Of a stretch of 64,000 nt of DNA, positions 1 through 8,702 are shown one piece after another (the first letter of the stretch is position 1; the number at the start of each line of letters is the position of its first letter). The position numbers and the translations under genes were made by a program. The stretch spans positions 559,667 through 623,666 of the forward strand of contig NZ_FNDR01000004.1 in NCBI RefSeq assembly GCF_900099805.1, given 5' to 3'. The notes beneath the pieces were generated by a model, which had not been told where the DNA came from, ran no database searches, and saw nothing but the letters and a program-made list of their open reading frames with translations. The DNA comes from Variovorax sp. OV700 (lineage in GTDB: Bacteria; Pseudomonadota; Gammaproteobacteria; Burkholderiales; Burkholderiaceae_C).

Positions 1-61
1 GTCGGATGCCGATCTCTGGAAGATGGACTGGTTCATCAAGGGCGTGGTCACGCAGAAGTAA
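1..61 (+). CDS. BMP-family ABC transporter substrate-binding protein (C-terminal fragment)
   Basis: Only the last 19 codons are inside the window; the frame from base 2 reads SDADLWKMDWFIKGVVTQK and stops with TAA at 59-61. An ending with a MDWF(V/I)KG motif is typical of Bmp/PnrA-type periplasmic binding proteins. The next gene starts 13 bases downstream and encodes the matching duplicated ATPase, followed by two permeases, so this is inferred to be the solute-binding subunit of the same importer. The assignment depends mainly on context because so little of the protein is visible. Confidence 0.6.
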   Translation, partial: SDADLWKMDWFIKGVVTQK

Positions 62-74
62 GAAGGCGACGCCA

Positions 75-1599
<1,525 letters not shown>

Positions 1600-1607
<8 letters not shown>

Positions 1608-2754
1608 CGCATCGCTCGCGGCCATTGCGCAGCCAGCGCAAACCGATTCGGACGCGGCGCAGCGCGCGCGGCAGCGCCAGCCGCTGGCGCGCCGGCGCTA
1701 TGCGCTCGAGATTCGCCAGCACATGGGCTGGCAGCGGCAAGCGCTGATCCTTGCCATCGCGATCCTTGTCGGGCTGGCGATTTCCGCCGCCATCCTCGTG
1801 GCCGCCGGCGTTCCCGCGGACGAGCTCGCCAACGAGTTCGTCACGCAGACTTTCTTCGACGGCCAGAACTTTCGCGCCGTGCTGTTCCAGGCCGCGCCCA
1901 TGATCCTCGTGGGCCTTGCGGGCTCGCTGGCGTTTCGCGCGCGCTTCTGGAACCTGGGGCTCGAAGGGCAGATGGTCTGGGGCGCCATCGGCGCCACGGC
2001 CATTTCGATGTGGCAGGTCGGGCCCGAGCCGCTCCGCCTGCCGCTGATGTTCGCGGCCGCCATCGGCTGCGGGCTGCTCTGGGTGCTGGGGCCGGCGTGG
2101 CTGAAGATCAGGCTCGGCGTGAACGAGATCATCTCCACGCTGATGCTCAACTACATGGCGGCCAACTTTTTGCTGCACCTGGTCTATGGCGGCTGGAAGG
2201 ACCCGAAGGACAACTTCCCCTATTCGCCGCAGTTCCGCGCCTTCGAACGGCTGCCCGAACTGGGCGCCGGCGTGAGCAGCGCGATCTTGCTGGCGGCCGT
2301 GGTGGCACTCGTCGCATGGTGGCTGGTGAGCGTGAGCCGGGCCGGGCTGTACCTGCGCTTCGTCGATGCCAATCCGCGCGTCGCGCATGCCAACGGCGTG
2401 CCGGTGCGCCGCACCATCTATGGCGCCGTGCTGCTGTCGGGCGCGATGGCCGGGCTCGCGGGCTTCGCGGTGGCCTCGGGCCAGGAAGGGCGGCTCACGC
2501 AGGCCTTCTACCAGGGCTATGGCTTCTCGGGCATCCTGATTGCCTTTCTCGCGCGCAACAACCCGCTCGCGGCCACCGTGGTGGCGCTGCTGGTGGCGGC
2601 CTTGTTTGTCACCGGCCGCAGCCTGCAGGTGTTCTACCAGGTGCCGTTCTCGATGGTGCAGCTGATCCAGGCCATCATCGTGGTGTGCGTGGCATCGAGC
2701 GATTTCTTCATTCGCCATCGGCTGCGCCGCGTGGGCGAGGAGGCTGCTCAGTGA
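1600..2754 (+). CDS. ABC transporter permease (BMP/nucleoside type), first subunit
   Basis: A 384-residue integral membrane protein of the branched-chain/ribose-type permease family, forming half of the transmembrane channel. ATG 1600 lies within the last codons of the ATPase gene, giving an 8-base overlap that implies translational coupling. An Arg/Gln-rich cytoplasmic N-terminus of about 45 residues is followed by many hydrophobic segments. The conserved GLEGQMVWGAIGA stretch and LGVNEIISTLMLNY are hallmarks of YufP-like permeases. Its partner permease starts inside its stop codon. The substrate is not determined by sequence; nucleosides or related ureides are plausible from family and neighbours. 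Confidence 0.88.
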
Positions 2755-3683
2755 GCGGAAGCATCGTTGTCAACTGGCTCGCAAGCACGCCGGACTTTGC
2801 GGTGCCCTATGCGCTTGCGGCGCTGGGGCTCATCATCAGCGAGCGCGCGGGCGTGCTCTCGCTCGGCGCCGAAGGGCTGATGCTGGTCGGCGCGCTGGCT
2901 GGCATCGGCGCACAGCTGGCGCTCGGGCAGCCGGCCGTGTCGCTGGTACTTGCGATGCTCACGGCCAGCGCGGTCTCCCTGCTGTTCGCGGTGATGGTGA
3001 TCTGGCTGCGCGTGAACCAGGTGATCGCGGGGCTGGCGCTGGTGTTCTTTTGCCAAGGCCTCACGGCGCTCGTCGGCTCGCTGGCCGAATGGACCAACCA
3101 CGCGACCGAAGGCATCGGCGGCATGGCGCTGTGGCCGCTGTCGCTGCTACCCGGCGTGGGCCGGCTGTTCGAGCAGAACGCCATGGTGTGGCTCACGCTG
3201 CCGATCTTCATTGCGGTGGCCTGGTTCTTCTCGCGCACCTCGGCGGGGCTGCGGCTGCGCGCGGTGGGCGAGAACCCGCAAGCTGCCGATGCGGCCGGCC
3301 TCCGCGTCGCCATGTGGCGGCTTGCGGCGGTGCTCGCGGGCTCGGCGCTGGTGGGCTTGGCGGGCGCGTACATCTCGGTGGTCAGCACCAAGCTCTGGAT
3401 CGCGGGCATGACCGGCGGGCGCGGCTGGATCGCCGTGGGGTTGGTGATCTTCGCGCGCTGGTCGCCGTGGAAGGCGCTGGTGGGGGCGCTGCTGTTCGGC
3501 TGCATCGAGGCGCTGATTCCGCAGCTTGCGGCGGCCGGCGTGCAGCTGCCGCAGTACTTCGTGATGATGACGCCGTATGCCGTGACGCTGGGCGTGATGG
3601 TCTGGGTGGCACTGGCCCGGCGCGGTGGCGACGACGAACCCGGCGCACTCGGCCAGCCCTATGTGCGGGAGGAACGGCGATGA
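2751..3683 (+). CDS. ABC transporter permease (BMP/nucleoside type), second subunit
   Basis: A 310-residue membrane protein, the second channel half (YufQ-like). The start is GTG 2751, overlapping the previous stop as GTGA; no better start exists before the conserved first hydrophobic segment. The motif LSLGAEGLMLVGAL corresponds to the GLEGQM region of the partner permease, and VNQVIAGLALVFF to its VNEIIS region, so the two are diverged paralogues, as is usual for this importer type. It overlaps the start of the cysteine hydrolase gene, indicating one operon. Confidence 0.88.
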   Translation: MSGSIVVNWLASTPDFAVPYALAALGLIISERAGVLSLGAEGLMLVGALAGIGAQLALGQPAVSLVLAMLTASAVSLLFAVMVIWLRVNQVIAGLALVFFCQGLTALVGSLAEWTNHATEGIGGMALWPLSLLPGVGRLFEQNAMVWLTLPIFIAVAWFFSRTSAGLRLRAVGENPQAADAAGLRVAMWRLAAVLAGSALVGLAGAYISVVSTKLWIAGMTGGRGWIAVGLVIFARWSPWKALVGALLFGCIEALIPQLAAAGVQLPQYFVMMTPYAVTLGVMVWVALARRGGDDEPGALGQPYVREERR

Positions 3684-4354
3684 AGGCCTGGGTCTACAAC
3701 GAAGAGCGCGAACTCGACCCCGCGCAGTTCGCCGACTACCTGAACCCGGCCACCACCGCGGTCGTTTCCATCGACATGCACCGCGGCCATCTGGACGACA
3801 GCCCTGACTGCCCGTGCCCCGCGCCGCGGGCGCGCGACGTGGTGGCGCCCATCGACAGTTTTCATGATTCGGCGCGCGCACTGGGCGTTCGCATCGTGCA
3901 CGTCAAGTCGGTGCTGCGGCCTGGCGGCGTCGACGACGTCCAAGGCATTCCGTCGGCCTGGCGCCGCACCTTTCCACTGCACGTGGGCGCGATTCCGAAC
4001 GCCGATGCGCATGCCATCGAAGGCTCGCGCTGGACCGAGTGGGTGACGCGCGTCGAGCCCGGCGACATGCGCGTGGAGAGCAAGCGGCGCCTTTCGGCCT
4101 TCTACCCGACCGACCTCGACTTTCTGCTGCGCAACCAGCGCATCGAGACGGTGGTGCTCAATGGCGGTTTTACCGACTGCTGCGTGCTCAACACGGCCTT
4201 CGACGCCAACAACCACAACTACCGCGTGATCGTGTTGCGCGACCTGGTGCGCGGCACCGATGCGCATCTGGAGAGCGCGGCGCTCGCGATGGTGTCGCTG
4301 CACCTCGGGCTGGTGCTCGATTCGGCTGAAATGCTGCACCAGTGGCACCGCTGA
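3680..4354 (+). CDS. Cysteine hydrolase of the isochorismatase-like family
   Basis: A 224-residue cytosolic hydrolase. The catalytic triad of the isochorismatase/N-carbamoyl amidohydrolase fold is visible: Asp32 in VSIDMHRGH, Lys135 in ESKRRLSAF and the nucleophile Cys168 in GGFTDCCVLNTA. ATG 3680 overlaps the permease stop (ATGA) and has a GGAGG-like ribosome binding site at 3668-3672. Members of this family cleave C-N bonds in ureides, carbamoyl amides or nicotinamide. Being the last gene of a nucleoside-type importer operon, it probably processes the imported compound, for example an amide or carbamoyl product of purine or pyrimidine breakdown. The exact substrate cannot be read from the sequence. 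Confidence 0.85.
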   Translation: MKAWVYNEERELDPAQFADYLNPATTAVVSIDMHRGHLDDSPDCPCPAPRARDVVAPIDSFHDSARALGVRIVHVKSVLRPGGVDDVQGIPSAWRRTFPLHVGAIPNADAHAIEGSRWTEWVTRVEPGDMRVESKRRLSAFYPTDLDFLLRNQRIETVVLNGGFTDCCVLNTAFDANNHNYRVIVLRDLVRGTDAHLESAALAMVSLHLGLVLDSAEMLHQWHR

Positions 4355-4358
4355 AAAG

Positions 4359-5108
4359 CTAGCGCAGCCAGCGCTCGGCCACCGCCTGCATCTGGCATTG
4401 CGCGGCCTCCCACACCATCTCGGGCGCGGCCACATGCACGCCCGGCGGCGCGATACGCAGCGCCACATCAACCAGCTCGGCCACCTTGGAGGCGCGCACT
4501 GGCTGCTCGCTGCTCGGCACCATGAAGCGCACGATCGACAGCATCCAGGCCGCGAGCCGTTCGGCGGGGTTGGCGAACTTCGCGTTCAAGGGCTTGCGCG
4601 CCGAACGCACGAGGATCACGCGGTCGAAGCCGTTGGCGACCACGGCCTGCTCGTCGAGGCTCGCAAGGCCGCGCTTGAGCGCCTCGGGCAGCTTGCCCTG
4701 GTCGTGCGGCTGCACGATGGCCAGCGTCTGCACGCCGCACTTGCGCAGCCAGCGCGAGAGCTCAGGCAGGTCCGAAGGCTGCGGCACCCACAGCGCACGC
4801 TCGCGGTCGTGGTACATCCGCGGCGGGTCGAAGGCGATCACCGCCGTGTCGGCCGAGGTGAGCGGCCATTGGGCGATCGGCAGGCCGGGGCTCAGGCAGC
4901 TTTCGACGCCGCGCATTCCGTCGCGAATGGGTTCGCGCGACAGCACGCGCGCATGGGCGAAACGGTGGCTGCCCACGAGCCGGTGCAACAGCTCCTGCCC
5001 CAATGCACCGGTCGCGCCGGCAATCAGCAGCGTGCCGGCGGTGGCAACGGCCACGGGCACGCCGGGGCGATTGGCAGCCTGCAGGGCTTGAAGTGGATCG
5101 ATGGCCAT
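4359..5108 (-). CDS. NAD(P)-binding Rossmann-fold protein (atypical SDR/NmrA-like)
   Basis: About 249 residues from ATG 5108 (MAIDPLQ); a start nine codons upstream (5135) is also possible, with a GGAAGG sequence lying 15 bases before the inner ATG. A Rossmann signature GATGALG occurs at residues 31-37 after a hydrophobic strand. No SDR YxxxK catalytic pair was recognised, and the middle region (VIAFDPPRMYHDRERALW) resembles HTATIP2/NAD(P)H-binding proteins, so it may be a binding or weakly enzymatic protein. It is convergent with the cysteine hydrolase (4 bases apart) and divergent from lemA, sharing a short 46-base intergenic region with it. Confidence 0.7.
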   Translation of the reverse strand: MAIDPLQALQAANRPGVPVAVATAGTLLIAGATGALGQELLHRLVGSHRFAHARVLSREPIRDGMRGVESCLSPGLPIAQWPLTSADTAVIAFDPPRMYHDRERALWVPQPSDLPELSRWLRKCGVQTLAIVQPHDQGKLPEALKRGLASLDEQAVVANGFDRVILVRSARKPLNAKFANPAERLAAWMLSIVRFMVPSSEQPVRASKVAELVDVALRIAPPGVHVAAPEMVWEAAQCQMQAVAERWLR

Positions 5109-5154
5109 GGAGCCATCTATGCTACCTTCCGGCAATTCTGCGGAGGTAATGCAA

Positions 5155-5757
5155 ATGTCGATCGTGAAACGCTGGTTCCTGATTCTTGCTGCGGCCCTGT
5201 CCCTGAGCGGATGCGGCTACAACGATTTCCAGTCGCTCGACGAGGCCAGCAAGTCGGCCTGGAGCGAGGTGCTCAACCAGTACCAGCGGCGCGCCGACCT
5301 GGTGCCGAACATCGTGGCCACCGTGAAGGGCGAAGCCAGCTTCGAGCAGGACACGCTCACCAAGGTGATCGAGGCGCGCGCCAAGGCCACCTCGATCCAG
5401 GTGACGCCCGAGACACTCAACAACCCGGAAGCCTTCAACAAGTTCCAGCAGGCGCAGGGCGAGCTGTCATCGGCGCTGTCGCGGCTCATGGTGGTGGCGG
5501 AACGCTATCCGGAGCTGAAGGCCAACCAGGCTTTCCGCGATCTGCGCGTGACGCTCGAGGGGACCGAGAACCGCATCACCGTAGCGCGCAACCGCTACAT
5601 CGAGACCGTGCAGAAGTACAACGTGCTGGCGCGCAGCTTCCCGACCAACATCACCGCCAAGATCTTCAGCTACGAACCCAAGCCCAACTTCTCGGTGCAG
5701 AACGAAGCGCAGATCTCGACGCCTCCCACGGTCGATTTCAGTACACCCAAGAAGTAA
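5155..5757 (+). CDS. lemA: LemA family lipoprotein-like protein
   Basis: A 200-residue envelope protein. ATG 5155 was chosen because GGAGG at 5142-5146 lies 8 bases upstream; ATG 5149 would be too close to it. The N-terminus MSIVKRWFLILAAALSLSGC ends in a lipobox with Cys20, so it is probably lipid-modified. The following helical region (SLDEASKSAWSEVLNQYQRR and DLVPNIVATVKG) is the characteristic LemA core. LemA proteins are widespread but of unclear function. They are very often encoded next to TPM-domain proteins, exactly as here, where two TPM genes follow in one likely operon. Confidence 0.9.
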   Translation: MSIVKRWFLILAAALSLSGCGYNDFQSLDEASKSAWSEVLNQYQRRADLVPNIVATVKGEASFEQDTLTKVIEARAKATSIQVTPETLNNPEAFNKFQQAQGELSSALSRLMVVAERYPELKANQAFRDLRVTLEGTENRITVARNRYIETVQKYNVLARSFPTNITAKIFSYEPKPNFSVQNEAQISTPPTVDFSTPKK

Positions 5758-5769
5758 GACCCCCGCTCG

Positions 5770-6699
5770 ATGGCACTTGCCCTGATCCGCCGTGCGCTGG
5801 CCGCCGTGCTGCTGGCGGCGATGGCGTGGGCGGGCCTTGCGACAACCGTCTGGGCGCAGGACCTGCTGCCGGTGCCCACGCTCACGTCGCGGGTGATCGA
5901 CCAGACCCAGACGTTGGCCGAATCGGAGCGCGCCGACCTCGAGGCCAAGCTGGCCGCTTTCGAGCAGCGCAAGGGTTCGCAGATCGTGGTGCTGATGGTG
6001 GCCACCACGCAGCCCGAAGACATTGCGAGCTATGCCAACCGGGTGGGCAACGCCTGGAAGATCGGGCGCAAGGAAGTCGGCGACGGCATCCTGGTGATCG
6101 TGGCCAAGAACGACCGCAAGATGCGTATCGAGGTGGCCAAGACGCTCGAAGGCGCGGTGCCCGACCTCGCGGCCATCCGCATCATCGACGAGGAGATGAA
6201 GCCGCGCTTTCGCAATAACGACTTTGCGGGCGGGCTCAATGCAGCGGTGGCCCGGCTTATCGGGCTGGTCGATGGCGAGGCGCTGCCGGCGCCTTCCGGC
6301 GGCAGCAACGAAGGTTCCAGTGACGGCATCGACTGGGAGAACCTTGCGATCTTCCTGTTCGTTGGCGTCTTCATCGCGGCGCCCATCGTGCGCTCGATCG
6401 TCGGCAAGAAGCTGGGATCGGTGGTCATGGGCGGCGGCATCGGCGCGGTGGCCTTCTTTCTCACGACCAGCGTGGTCATCGCGGTGCTGGCGGGCTTTGT
6501 CGCCCTCATGGTGTCGCTGTTCTCGGCCGCGGCCACGGCCGGCACGGGGCGCCGCGGCGGCGGTGGTGGCGGCTTCGGAGGCTGGGGTGGTGGCGGTGGC
6601 GGCTGGAGCAGCGGCGACAGCAGCAGCAGCGGAGGCGGTGGCTTCAGCTCCGGCGGCGGCGGCGATTTCGGGGGCGGCGGCGCCTCGGGGGATTGGTAG
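5770..6699 (+). CDS. TPM-domain membrane protein with glycine-rich tail (YgcG family)
   Basis: A 309-residue exported protein. A signal peptide occupies about residues 1-29 (cleavage after TTVWA). The TPM domain follows (about 35-175: RVIDQTQTLAESERADLEAKL, GDGILVIVAKNDRKMRIEV). Two hydrophobic segments occur at about 195-245, and the tail of about 50 residues is almost only Gly, Ser and Trp. This layout is that of YgcG-like proteins. It lies 12 bases after lemA and is followed by a second, shorter TPM gene. TPM domains have been linked to phosphatase activity and photosystem repair in plants; the bacterial role is uncertain. Confidence 0.85.
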   Translation: MALALIRRALAAVLLAAMAWAGLATTVWAQDLLPVPTLTSRVIDQTQTLAESERADLEAKLAAFEQRKGSQIVVLMVATTQPEDIASYANRVGNAWKIGRKEVGDGILVIVAKNDRKMRIEVAKTLEGAVPDLAAIRIIDEEMKPRFRNNDFAGGLNAAVARLIGLVDGEALPAPSGGSNEGSSDGIDWENLAIFLFVGVFIAAPIVRSIVGKKLGSVVMGGGIGAVAFFLTTSVVIAVLAGFVALMVSLFSAAATAGTGRRGGGGGGFGGWGGGGGGWSSGDSSSSGGGGFSSGGGGDFGGGGASGDW

Positions 6700-6701
6700 G
6701 C

Positions 6702-7220
6702 ATGGCATCGCTCTTCTCGAAGCTCGGCCGCATCTGGCGCCACCAGTGGATGGACGAGGCCGATGTGCGGCGCGTGCTGCCCGATGCCGCCATGGAACGC
6801 CTGGCGGCGCGCGTCGGCGCGAGCGAGCGGCGCCATAGCGGCGAGATCCGCATCTGCGTGGAGGCGGGCCTGCCCTTGTCCTACCTGCGGCGGAACGCCT
6901 CGGCGCGCGAGCGTGCCGTGACGCTCTTCGGCAAGCTGCGCGTGTGGGACACCCAGCACAACAACGGCGTGCTCATCTACCTGCTGCTGGCCGAGCATGC
7001 GATCGAAATCGTGGCTGACCGCGGGATCGACGCGCACGTGGACGACGCCGAATGGGCCGCGATGACGCAGCGCATGGGGGTGTCATTCCGTGAAGGCCGC
7101 TTCGAGGATGGGCTCACGCAGGCGCTGGAAGAAATGTCGGCCTTGCTGGTGACGCACTTTCCGCTGGCGGAGAACCAGCCCGACACCAACGAGCTGCCCG
7201 ACGCGCCTGTCGTTCTTTGA
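6702..7220 (+). CDS. Second TPM-domain protein, cytoplasmic type
   Basis: A 172-residue protein starting at ATG 6702, two bases after the previous stop. It lacks a signal peptide and the glycine tail. The conserved TPM core is recognisable in GEIRICVEAGL, NNGVLIYLLLAEHAIEIVADRGID and FREGRFEDGLTQALE. LemA plus one exported and one non-exported TPM protein is a recurring arrangement in proteobacteria and suggests a common complex. The gene ends 9 bases before a tandem palindromic repeat, which may act on the 3' end of the transcript. Confidence 0.82.
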   Translation: MASLFSKLGRIWRHQWMDEADVRRVLPDAAMERLAARVGASERRHSGEIRICVEAGLPLSYLRRNASARERAVTLFGKLRVWDTQHNNGVLIYLLLAEHAIEIVADRGIDAHVDDAEWAAMTQRMGVSFREGRFEDGLTQALEEMSALLVTHFPLAENQPDTNELPDAPVVL

Positions 7221-7228
7221 CTTTGTCT

Positions 7229-7476
7229 TTCTCCCTCCCCCTCTGGGGGAGGGCCGGGGTGGGGGCAAGCGGCGTTGCCACTAGGCACGCCCTGCCTGCC
7301 CCCATCCCACCCTTCCCCCAGAGGGGGAAGGAGCAAATCCCTCAGGCCGATGACGGCATTCTTTTCTCCCTGCCCTTCCGGGGGAGGGTTGGGGTGGGGG
7401 CAAGCGGCGTTGCCACTAGGCACGCTCTGCCCGCCCCCATCCCAGCCTTCCCCCAGAGGGGGAAGGAGCGAATCCC
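7229..7476. repeat. Two tandem copies of a GC-rich palindromic repeat
   Basis: Copy 1 spans about 7229-7345 and copy 2 about 7366-7472. Each has outer arms that are imperfect inverted repeats (left CCCTCTGGGGGAGGG-type followed by GGGTGGGGGC; right GCCCCCATCCCA followed by CCCCCAGAGGGGGAAGGAG) around a centre (AAGCGGCGTTGCCACTAGGC) shared by both copies. The same family recurs at 11310-11744, 13427-13527 and as a half-copy at 19779-19801. This is a REP/MITE-like element with no transposase of its own in view. Copy 2 runs up to the stop codon of the pdeM gene at 7477, and the last codons of that gene may derive from the element. Confidence 0.85.
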
Positions 7477-8166
7477 TCAGTCCGATGCGGGCAGCGCCCA
7501 CACTGTCTGGCCGCCCACCGCATAGAAGCGCGTCCCCGGCGCCCGCTCCATCAGCCATCCTCCCGTGAACTCACCGAAGGCCGGCAGCACGGCCTGCAGC
7601 GCATCGCTCACGAAACACGGCAGCCGCACGCTGTCGCGCCCCGGCCCGTGCAGCCGGCACACCGGATGCAGGTGCCCGGCCAGAACGAAATGTGTGGCAT
7701 GCGTTTGCGGGTGGTGGCAGCAGGCAAATGGGCCGAGCAGATACGGCTCGTCGACCACCTCGATGCCGAGCGCGGCGGGCGGATCGCCTGCGCGGCTGTC
7801 GTGGTTGCCGCGCACCAGCGTCATGTCCGTGGCCACATGCGTCGCGCGCCAGGCGGCCAGCGCCGCAAGCACCTGGGGCGTGCGGGCCTGCGCCGCATGC
7901 AGGAAGTCGCCGAGAAAAACGATGCGCTCCGGCACGTGCTCCTCGATCAGCGCATCGAGCCGGGCCAGGTTCTGCTGCGTGGTACCGCCCGGCACCGGCT
8001 GGCCCAGCGCTCGGTAGGTCGCGGCCTTGCCGATGTGCAGGTCGGCAATGAAGAGCGCGCGTCCGGCGGGCCACCAGATGGCGCGATCCGGCAGCAGATG
8101 CAGCAGCTCGCCGGCCCACTGGACCTGGAGCGCCGACGCGGAAGGACGAAGGTCAGAGGCGGTCAC
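7477..8166 (-). CDS. pdeM: Ligase-associated DNA damage response metallophosphoesterase PdeM
   Basis: A 229-residue calcineurin-like phosphoesterase. The four metal-binding blocks are present in order: FIADLHIGK, FLGDFLHA, VRGNHD and LAGHLHP. GTG 8166 (VTASDLRPS) was chosen because family members begin about 45 residues before the first metal motif and no ATG is available there. This family is the fourth member of the bacterial ligase-associated repair cluster and is predicted to act as a nuclease or phosphodiesterase on DNA ends. Here it is separated from the helicase by trxC, which lies on the opposite strand. The C-terminus ends at the edge of the repeat. Confidence 0.85.
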   Translation of the reverse strand: MTASDLRPSASALQVQWAGELLHLLPDRAIWWPAGRALFIADLHIGKAATYRALGQPVPGGTTQQNLARLDALIEEHVPERIVFLGDFLHAAQARTPQVLAALAAWRATHVATDMTLVRGNHDSRAGDPPAALGIEVVDEPYLLGPFACCHHPQTHATHFVLAGHLHPVCRLHGPGRDSVRLPCFVSDALQAVLPAFGEFTGGWLMERAPGTRFYAVGGQTVWALPASD

Positions 8167-8242
8167 GGGCAACGAGTGTCGCAAAAGACGGAAGAAACGG
8201 CGGCCGACTTGCAATTCACCCCGCAAGCCCCAGTTTTTCGGT

Positions 8243-8692
8243 ATGACCGAAACGCCTCCGCTGCACATCGTCTGCCCGCACTGCCACACCACCAACCGCG
8301 TGCGTGCGGCGCAGCTGGGCAGCACGCCCGACTGCGGCAGCTGCCATCGCCCTCTGTTCACCGGCCATTCGACCGCGCTGCCGGACGAAAAGACCTTCGA
8401 CCGCCACATCGCGCGCAACGAGATCCCGGTGCTGGTCGACTTCTGGGCACCCTGGTGCGGCCCGTGCCGCCAGATGGCGCCGGCCTACGAACAGGCCGCG
8501 GCTCAGCTCGAACCCCACGTGCGGCTGGCCAAGGTCGACACCGAGGCCGTGCCTAACCTGGGCGCCCGCTTCAACATCCGCAGCATTCCGACGCTGGCGC
8601 TGTTTCGCGGCGGCCGCGAAGTGGCGCGGCAGGCCGGTGCCATGGGCGCGGCGGACATCGTGCGCTGGGTCAAGTCGCACGGTGCGGGCTGA
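8243..8692 (+). CDS. trxC: Thioredoxin 2 (zinc-finger thioredoxin)
   Basis: A 149-residue thioredoxin with the TrxC layout. An N-terminal zinc-binding pair CPHC/CGSC (about residues 10-37) is followed by a thioredoxin domain with active site WCGPC (VLVDFWAPWCGPCRQM) and the cis-proline RSIPTLALF. Start ATG 8243 gives the usual MTETPPLHIVCPHC opening. It reduces protein disulfides in the cytoplasm using thioredoxin reductase, and TrxC proteins are often part of oxidative stress defence. It sits between two genes of the DNA repair set on the opposite strand; it is divergent from pdeM and convergent with the helicase (10 bases apart). Confidence 0.93.
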   Translation: MTETPPLHIVCPHCHTTNRVRAAQLGSTPDCGSCHRPLFTGHSTALPDEKTFDRHIARNEIPVLVDFWAPWCGPCRQMAPAYEQAAAQLEPHVRLAKVDTEAVPNLGARFNIRSIPTLALFRGGREVARQAGAMGAADIVRWVKSHGAG

Positions 8693-8702
8693 GCTGAGCG
8701 CT

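Noticed and set aside
5101..5157. lemA start at ATG 5101 or 5149
   Set aside because: ATG 5149 is only two bases from the GGAGG site and the longer frame has no signal peptide at its N-terminus; ATG 5155 gives correct spacing and a lipobox.
7229..7476. Insertion sequence or transposase remnant
   Set aside because: No transposase frame or terminal repeats with target duplication could be defined; the structure fits a non-autonomous REP/MITE-like element only.
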